In this document: piece after piece, positions 16,555 through 22,419 of the stretch
Layout: every line of letters starts with the position of its first letter
Position numbering within the stretch: position 1 is the first letter of the stretch
Assembly: GCA_020625635.1 (NCBI GenBank)
Contig: JAHLBL010000007.1
Span: 1 to 22,419 of the forward strand
DNA: 22,419 nucleotides
Direction: 5' to 3'
DNA from: a bacterium
Lineage (GTDB): Bacteria; Bacillota; Clostridia; Oscillospirales; Acutalibacteraceae
Notes under the pieces: model-generated
Told to the model about the DNA's origin: nothing
Databases searched by the model: none
Seen by the model: the letters and a program-made list of their open reading frames with translations, nothing else
Translations under genes and position numbers: made by a program

Positions 16555-16611
16555 GCCTTATCAGCCCACGGTAAGGCGCGGAGAATCGTAACGCTTGTGG
16601 GCTGAAAGGCT
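16555..16611 (+). promoter_or_regulatory. 57-nt structured leader element, copy 2
   Basis: The hairpin stem here extends to 7 bp: CGCCTTA (16554-16560) with TAAGGCG (16572-16578). The loop segment TCAGCCCAC (16561-16569) is complementary to GTGGGCTGA (16597-16605), which is followed by AAAGG and ATG 16612. Every landmark is offset from copy 1 by exactly 2,956 bp. The linker differs in sequence but is again 16 nt long. This is the pattern expected when structure and spacing, not just sequence, are retained. Confidence 0.6.
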
Positions 16612-17817
16612 ATGGCGATTGTTTTGAAAAGAATACTATCATTACTTTTAGCGCTCGTGCTCGCCGCTTCTCTCGCCGCCTGTTCGTCAGGTGATAACGG
16701 CTCGGGGGAAGCAGCGTCGGACAATAAACACGAGCTCTATATCCGCGACGACTTCTCCGACGAGGTTTCCGCGCGTTTTCTGAGCACTCAGAGCGACGAC
16801 GAGGAGACGGTGAACGCGGAGTTCGTTGCCGACGGAGACGGCTACAAGACGTTTAAATGCTCAGCCGACGCCTCAAAGTACGATCGAGTTGTTATTACAA
16901 GCAACGGCAACGACAGTATTGAGCTGGCGTTCAACGAGTACGTAAGCGGCTGGCATATCTCGCCGTACGGAGCCGAGCCCTTCGTTTATGACAGGGAAGA
17001 GCCCGAGACGCACGAGATTTTTACAAAGGAATTCAAGTACGACGACCCTGCGGGCGACTTCGTAAAGAAGGTCTATGTCTGGACGCCCTCCGACTACGAC
17101 GCTAAGTCGAAGGAAAAGTACTCCGTAATCTATATGACCGACGGTCAGAACCTCTTTGACCGCACTGCCACGAGCTACGGAAGCTGGGGAGTATGCGAGA
17201 GCGTAGAGGCTTATATGTCGCTCGGCGGAAGAAAGACGATAGTTGTCGGTATCGACGACAGCACCGTCAACCGCGACAGCGAGCTCACCCCGAATATCGG
17301 CAAGGCTACGGACAGCGGCTACGATAACGGCACGGGCAAGGAGTTCAGCAAGTTCGTTGTAAACAAGGTTATGCCCTTTGTCAACAAGAACTACAACGTC
17401 TACACCGACAGCGCTCACACCGCGATCTGCGGCAGCTCCTCGGGCGGTATCGAGAGCTTCTTTATCGGTATTGACAACAACGAGAAGTTCGGCTTTATCG
17501 GCGCACTGTCGCCCGCGTTCGGACTTTTTGAGGACGAGGACTGGATTAAATATCTCATGAATAAGGATTTCACAAAGAACGCTCCGTATATTTATATCTA
17601 CTGCGGAATCGCGAACGACCTCGAGAGCGTGCTCTATCCCGCGGCAAAGGCTATGCCCGATAACATCAAAAAAGCAAGAGACTCAAAGAGCGCGGTCGGA
17701 ACGGGTATTCCCGACAAAAACATAGTCTTCCGCGCGTACGACGAGGGTATGCACAACGAGGCTTACTGGCGTGCCGTATTCCCCGAGGTGCTCTCGTTCA
17801 TTGAAACTTCAAAATAA
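16612..17817 (+). CDS. Putative esterase lipoprotein (alpha/beta hydrolase, esterase-D/CE1-like)
   Basis: The protein has 401 residues. The lipoprotein signal ends in SLAAC (Cys24). Residues about 40-140 form a beta-rich N-terminal domain. The hydrolase domain follows (about 141-400). It contains VYVWTPSDYD and VIYMTDGQNLFD, typical of the PF00756 esterase family. The nucleophile elbow is GSSSGG (Ser276). The likely catalytic His is His381 in DEGMHNEAYW, and the acid probably lies near CGIANDLE. The family removes acyl groups, for example acetyl or feruloyl esters from plant polysaccharides, or acts on other esters. The exact substrate is not determined. The ATG at 16612 abuts the leader element with AAAGG only 2 nt away. 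TTG 16624 would also give a lipoprotein, so the start is not fixed. Confidence 0.85.
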   Translation: MAIVLKRILSLLLALVLAASLAACSSGDNGSGEAASDNKHELYIRDDFSDEVSARFLSTQSDDEETVNAEFVADGDGYKTFKCSADASKYDRVVITSNGNDSIELAFNEYVSGWHISPYGAEPFVYDREEPETHEIFTKEFKYDDPAGDFVKKVYVWTPSDYDAKSKEKYSVIYMTDGQNLFDRTATSYGSWGVCESVEAYMSLGGRKTIVVGIDDSTVNRDSELTPNIGKATDSGYDNGTGKEFSKFVVNKVMPFVNKNYNVYTDSAHTAICGSSSGGIESFFIGIDNNEKFGFIGALSPAFGLFEDEDWIKYLMNKDFTKNAPYIYIYCGIANDLESVLYPAAKAMPDNIKKARDSKSAVGTGIPDKNIVFRAYDEGMHNEAYWRAVFPEVLSFIETSK

Positions 17818-17894
17818 ATCTGTCTATTTTTTTAAAAAAATGTATTTTTAATTTAGATGTAATCACAGTTTTTGAGTATTTTCAAGAATAATTA

Positions 17895-17923
17895 TTGAAT
17901 TCGGCACGGCGTTGTTGTATACT
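17895..17923 (+). promoter_or_regulatory. Promoter of the EctB-like aminotransferase gene
   Basis: TTGAAT at 17895-17900 and TATACT at 17918-17923 have a 17-bp spacer. The predicted start near 17930 gives a leader of about 50 nt with CGGAG about 9 nt before ATG 17982. The upstream 17818-17890 is AT-rich and shows no other feature. Confidence 0.7.
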
Positions 17924-17981
17924 GTAAGGTGGATAAAGGTATATTATAAAACTTGATGTTTATTTAAACGGAGATTTAATT

Positions 17982-19235
<1,254 letters not shown>

Positions 19236-19247
19236 TAAATGAAGGCA

Positions 19248-19276
19248 GGGCAGGAGGTCACCCTTCTGCCCTTTTT
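19248..19276 (+). terminator. Intrinsic terminator after the aminotransferase gene
   Basis: GGGCAGGAGG at 19248-19257 pairs with CCTTCTGCCC at 19262-19271 (10 bp with one G-T) around a 4-nt loop, followed by TTTTT. It ends 15 nt before the next start codon, so the next gene needs either a promoter in that gap or read-through. Confidence 0.88.
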
Positions 19277-19291
19277 GCATACTATACATAT

Positions 19292-21388
19292 ATGGAAAAA
19301 ATAAACCGATTCTTAAACTCAAAATTCAATACCGACGACGGCTCGGATTACCGCGACGGCTTTGACGAGCCTGTTTCCTCCGCAAAGGCTGCCCGCGGCA
19401 ACTTCTTCACGCTTTTGTATTTCCCCGCGCTCATACTCTGGCTGGAGCTTGTGCTCAGGCTCAGCTGCGGCGAGGGATTGAGCTTCGTATCTTTTTTGTA
19501 CCGCTTTATGTTTACCGTGCCGATCGCCTCAGTGCTGACGCTTCTCTGCACTATCGGCGGCGCGCGACTTAACCGCGTGCTCTGCGCCGCGTTTACAGCG
19601 GCTCTTTCGATCTGGTTCAGTGTGCAGATCCTCTACTTCAACGTGTTCCGCACCTTCCTTACGGTGTCCTCGATCGGAGGCACCAATCAGGCGATGAACT
19701 CCTTCGATATGATCCTCGACGCTATGCGCAGCAGGGTGCTGTTCCTTATACTCACCTTTCTGCCGCTCGTGCTGTACATCGCCTTCGGAAAGCGCCTTTT
19801 CCCGTTCAGACGGATTCGGATGTCGGGCAGGCTCATAGTGCTTGGCACAGCTGTGCTCTTCGCGGTTGCGGCTCCGCTCATTATCGACGCCGCGACAGGC
19901 GGCTCTCAGTCGAACCTCAGCAGCCACTCGCTCTACCGCGGCGAGCTCCAGCAGAAGCCTGCGCAGGAACGTTTCGGAATGCTGACTATGCAGAGGATCG
20001 ATATTTCCCGTCTGTTCTTCGGCACAAAGGTTGACCTGAAGAATGTCAGTGAGGACGATTACACGGCGGACGCTCCCGCGGATAAAAAAATCGTGAAGCC
20101 TAAGCCACACGAGACCTCCGCTAAGCTCCCGACAGGCGGCGACACAGGCGACATCACGAGCTATGTCGAGGGCGTTAAGCCCACATATACGAATGAGTAC
20201 ACCGATTTCTTCAAGGGCTACAACGTGATTTTCCTCAGCGCCGAGTCGTTCTCGCACTACTGTATCGACAAGGAGATCACCCCGAATCTGTACAAGATGT
20301 ACAACGAGGGCTTCCAGTTCGATAACTACTACACCCCCGGGTGGGGCGTGAGCACTACCGACGGCGAGTACGTAAACCTCGTCGGTCTTATCCCGAAGGC
20401 GGGCGTGTGGAGCTTCTCGGACAGCGCGAAGTCGCACGTCTACTTCCCGTTCTCGCTCGCTCAGCAGGCTCATAATTACGGCTACAGCGAAGTGCGCGCC
20501 TACCACAATCACGACTACACCTATTACGACCGCGATAAGTATCTTACAAATCTCGGCTACGATTACAAGGGCGTCGGCAACGGACTCAAGCTCGACGAGA
20601 TCGTATGGCCTAACTCCGACCTCGAGATGGTCGAGCACACCGTTGACGATTATATAAACGCCGACAGCTTCAGCGTATACTATATGACCGTCTCGGGACA
20701 CGGAAGCTGGTCGGACTGGAATATGATGGCGCTTCGCCACAAGGATGAAATAGAGCACAGTAAGTTCAAAAACTACTCCACTGACTGCAAGGTCTACTTA
20801 GCCGCGAATATCGAGCTTGACCGCGCTGTGGGCAAGCTGATGAAATCGCTTAAAAAGGCGGGCAAGCTCAACAACACGGTCATCTGCCTGACGGCTGACC
20901 ACTACCCTTACGCGCTTGACGATGTGGACGGCGTGAGCGAGCTCGCGGGACACAAGGTCGACGACACCTTTGAGAAGTACAGAAACGCGTGGCTTATGTG
21001 GTCGGGCTCAATGAAAAAGAGCGTTAAGGTAAAGACCTACTGCTCGAGTCTTGACGTGCTCCCCACGCTGAGCAATATGCTCGGCTACGAGTACGACAGC
21101 CGTATGCTTATGGGTACGGATGTTTTCTCGGGTAAGGACCCGCTCGTGATTTTCCTTGACCGCAGCTTTATAACCCAGAACGGAAAGTTCAACGCGGGTA
21201 CGGGCAGCTACACGCCGTTTAAGAAGAACGGTAAGGACAACCTCGAAAAGCTCCAGAGTATAGTTTCGAACAGGTTCACCGTATCGCGTATGATTCTCGA
21301 GAACGACTACTACCGCAAGGTGTTCGGCTCAAAGGGCTTTAAGCCGAAAAACGCAAAGACCTTGCTTAAATCAGGAAAGAACGGATAA
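19292..21388 (+). CDS. LTA-synthase-family sulfatase-like membrane protein
   Basis: The protein has 698 residues. About five transmembrane helices lie between about 38 and 205. The extracellular alkaline-phosphatase-fold domain (about 310-640) carries the family's key residues: metal ligand Glu318 in FLSAESF; Thr355 in STTDGEY, aligned with the catalytic Thr of LtaS; His470 in SGHGSW; and Asp536-His537 in LTADHYPY. The family transfers glycerol-phosphate from phosphatidylglycerol to build lipoteichoic acid or related phosphopolymers. Paralogues may add other phospho-groups. ATG 19292 has no Shine-Dalgarno site and sits just after a terminator, which is unusual here. The next gene starts 1 nt after the stop, forming an envelope operon with a glycosyltransferase. 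Confidence 0.88.
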   Translation: MEKINRFLNSKFNTDDGSDYRDGFDEPVSSAKAARGNFFTLLYFPALILWLELVLRLSCGEGLSFVSFLYRFMFTVPIASVLTLLCTIGGARLNRVLCAAFTAALSIWFSVQILYFNVFRTFLTVSSIGGTNQAMNSFDMILDAMRSRVLFLILTFLPLVLYIAFGKRLFPFRRIRMSGRLIVLGTAVLFAVAAPLIIDAATGGSQSNLSSHSLYRGELQQKPAQERFGMLTMQRIDISRLFFGTKVDLKNVSEDDYTADAPADKKIVKPKPHETSAKLPTGGDTGDITSYVEGVKPTYTNEYTDFFKGYNVIFLSAESFSHYCIDKEITPNLYKMYNEGFQFDNYYTPGWGVSTTDGEYVNLVGLIPKAGVWSFSDSAKSHVYFPFSLAQQAHNYGYSEVRAYHNHDYTYYDRDKYLTNLGYDYKGVGNGLKLDEIVWPNSDLEMVEHTVDDYINADSFSVYYMTVSGHGSWSDWNMMALRHKDEIEHSKFKNYSTDCKVYLAANIELDRAVGKLMKSLKKAGKLNNTVICLTADHYPYALDDVDGVSELAGHKVDDTFEKYRNAWLMWSGSMKKSVKVKTYCSSLDVLPTLSNMLGYEYDSRMLMGTDVFSGKDPLVIFLDRSFITQNGKFNAGTGSYTPFKKNGKDNLEKLQSIVSNRFTVSRMILENDYYRKVFGSKGFKPKNAKTLLKSGKNG

Positions 21389-21389
21389 T

Positions 21390-21809
21390 ATGAGAAACTT
21401 CTTATACAAATTCGCGGTGTTTATGCAGGGACGCTACGGAATGGACGAGCTCAATGTTCTACTGCTCGTGCTCTCCGTGATCGTTAATATCGTCGCGCGG
21501 TTTATGATATCGTGGCAGGTAAGACTTATAATGTCAGTCGCGGCGCTCGCGCTGCTCGGTCTCGCCGTGGCGCGCTCGCTGTCGCGCAACATCACCGCCA
21601 GACAGAAGGAAAACAAGATTTTCAAGCCCGTGCTCGGAGCGGTAGGCGGATGGTTCAGCCTGACCTACAAGCGCTTCCGCGACGGACGCACACACCGCTA
21701 CTACCGCTGTCCCGCCTGCAAGGCGCAGCTCAGGGTAAAATACGTAAAGGGCAAGCACACTATCCGCTGCCCGAAATGCGGCAATCAATTTGAAAAAACA
21801 ATACATTAA
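21390..21809 (+). CDS. Small membrane zinc-ribbon protein
   Basis: The protein has 139 residues. Two hydrophobic helices (about 22-40 and 43-62) are followed by a basic segment (FSLTYKRFRDGRTHRYYR). A C-terminal zinc ribbon has C107-x2-C110 and C127-x2-C130 (RCPACK, RCPKCG). The start lies 1 nt after the LTA-synthase-like gene, implying coupled translation. No function is known to me for this protein. Its position between an LTA-synthase-like gene and a glycosyltransferase gene suggests an accessory role in surface polymer synthesis, with the metal site on the cytoplasmic side if the helices form a hairpin. Confidence 0.8.
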   Translation: MRNFLYKFAVFMQGRYGMDELNVLLLVLSVIVNIVARFMISWQVRLIMSVAALALLGLAVARSLSRNITARQKENKIFKPVLGAVGGWFSLTYKRFRDGRTHRYYRCPACKAQLRVKYVKGKHTIRCPKCGNQFEKTIH

Positions 21810-21832
21810 ATTATAAATGAATGAGGTGCAAA

Positions 21833-22419
21833 ATGGAAAAACTGTGGTTAGTAATTCCCTGTTACAACGAGGAGGAGGTTCTCCCCGAGACTTCAAAGCG
21901 ACTGTATCAGATCATGTCCGATATGATTGTTAACAGAAAAATCGCTCCCGAGAGCAAGATCGCCTTTGTAAACGACGGAAGCAAGGACAAGACGTGGGAG
22001 CTTATCCAGAAGTATCACGACAATATCGATATGTTTGTCGGTATCAATCTCTCGCGCAACAAGGGACACCAGAACGCTCTTATCGCGGGGCTTACCGTCG
22101 CCAAGGACTACGCCGATATGGTTATCACGCTTGACGCGGATCTTCAGGACGACGTTACAAAAATCCCCGAGTTCGTCGATAAGTACTACGAGGGCAACGA
22201 CATCGTCTACGGTGTGCGCAACAACCGCGACACCGACACGGGCTTCAAGCGCCACACGGCGGGCGGCTTCTACAAGTTTATGAGAGCGCTCGGCGTTGAC
22301 ATCGTGGACAACCACGCCGACTACCGCCTTATGAGTAAGCGCGCTATCGAAGGTCTGCTCGAGTTCAAGGAGGTAAACATCTTCCTGCGCGGAATCGTTC
22401 CCCAGATCGGCTACAAGTC
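21833..22419 (+). CDS. GT2 glycosyltransferase, DPM1/GtrB-like (cut by window end)
   Basis: The first 195 codons are present and the frame is open to the last base. ATG 21833 is preceded by GAGGTG at 21822-21827. The protein begins MEKLWLVIPCYNEEEVLPE. It has VNDGSKDKTWE, NLSRNKGHQNALIAGL, the metal-binding TLDADLQDD (Asp101, Asp103), and HADYRLMSKRA with the Arg/Asp pattern of the polyprenyl-phosphate sugar transferases. Such enzymes load a sugar onto undecaprenyl phosphate for transfer outside the cell. Next to an LTA-synthase-like gene, a role in glycosylating teichoic-type polymers (as with CsbB/GtcA systems) is a reasonable inference. Membrane helices would lie in the missing C-terminal part. 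Confidence 0.9.
   Translation, partial: MEKLWLVIPCYNEEEVLPETSKRLYQIMSDMIVNRKIAPESKIAFVNDGSKDKTWELIQKYHDNIDMFVGINLSRNKGHQNALIAGLTVAKDYADMVITLDADLQDDVTKIPEFVDKYYEGNDIVYGVRNNRDTDTGFKRHTAGGFYKFMRALGVDIVDNHADYRLMSKRAIEGLLEFKEVNIFLRGIVPQIGYK

Noticed and set aside
19529..20758. 409-codon open frame on the minus strand
   Set aside because: It is antisense to the LTA-synthase-like gene, whose catalytic residues are all intact. The translation is low-complexity, rich in Val, Arg and His, without domains.

Overview
The window looks like chromosomal DNA of an anaerobic gut- or rumen-type Clostridia, most likely Oscillospiraceae close to Ruminococcus. This is inference. It rests on a type I dockerin and cohesin-type domains, BspA-like leucine-rich repeats, BIG2-repeat surface proteins, an LTA-synthase-like envelope protein, consensus sigma-A promoters, strong Shine-Dalgarno sites, and a tRNA-fMet with encoded CCA. 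No rRNA, CRISPR array, transposase or phage gene was seen.

Layout. (1) 1-376 is a leader: a sigma-A promoter, two hairpin/T-tract signals, then a second promoter close to the first gene. (2) 377-7701 holds two genes overlapping by ATGA. The first is a 1,974-residue secreted protein (beta-helix, Ig-like and LRR regions, cohesin, dockerin). The second is a secreted cohesin / linker / new module / BIG2 x2 protein. Related copies of one intergenic sequence flank the pair in inverted orientation (121-180 and 7717-7770). (3) 7702-8427 is non-coding except for initiator tRNA-Met on the minus strand with its own promoter and terminator. (4) 8428-11361 encodes a membrane zinc-ribbon/propeller protein and an EamA transporter. 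(5) 11402-12337 (minus) encodes an S1-domain RNA-binding protein. It is separated from the next gene by a region with palindromes. (6) 12536-17817 is a co-directional run: cyclophilin-type lipoprotein, HAD phosphatase, a secreted protein with tandem carbohydrate-binding-like modules, and an esterase lipoprotein. (7) 17982-19235 is a monocistronic EctB-like aminotransferase with its own promoter and terminator. (8) 19292 to the window end is an envelope cluster: LTA-synthase-like protein, membrane zinc-ribbon protein, and a GT2 glycosyltransferase cut by the window edge.

The most notable observation is a 57-nt element present twice, directly abutting the start codons of the HAD gene (13599-13655) and the esterase gene (16555-16611). 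The two copies are collinear, with 41 of 57 positions identical. All differences fall in one 16-nt linker of equal length. The conserved blocks can form a short hairpin whose loop is complementary to the segment next to the ribosome-binding site. That is the layout of a compact pseudoknot or switch-type translational regulator, and I do not recognise it as a known class. A second notable point is a roughly 95-residue extracellular module shared by the cohesin protein and the carbohydrate-binding-like protein. In both it lies between the binding domains and a C-terminal BIG2 pair, linking the two loci into one plausible surface glycan-handling system.
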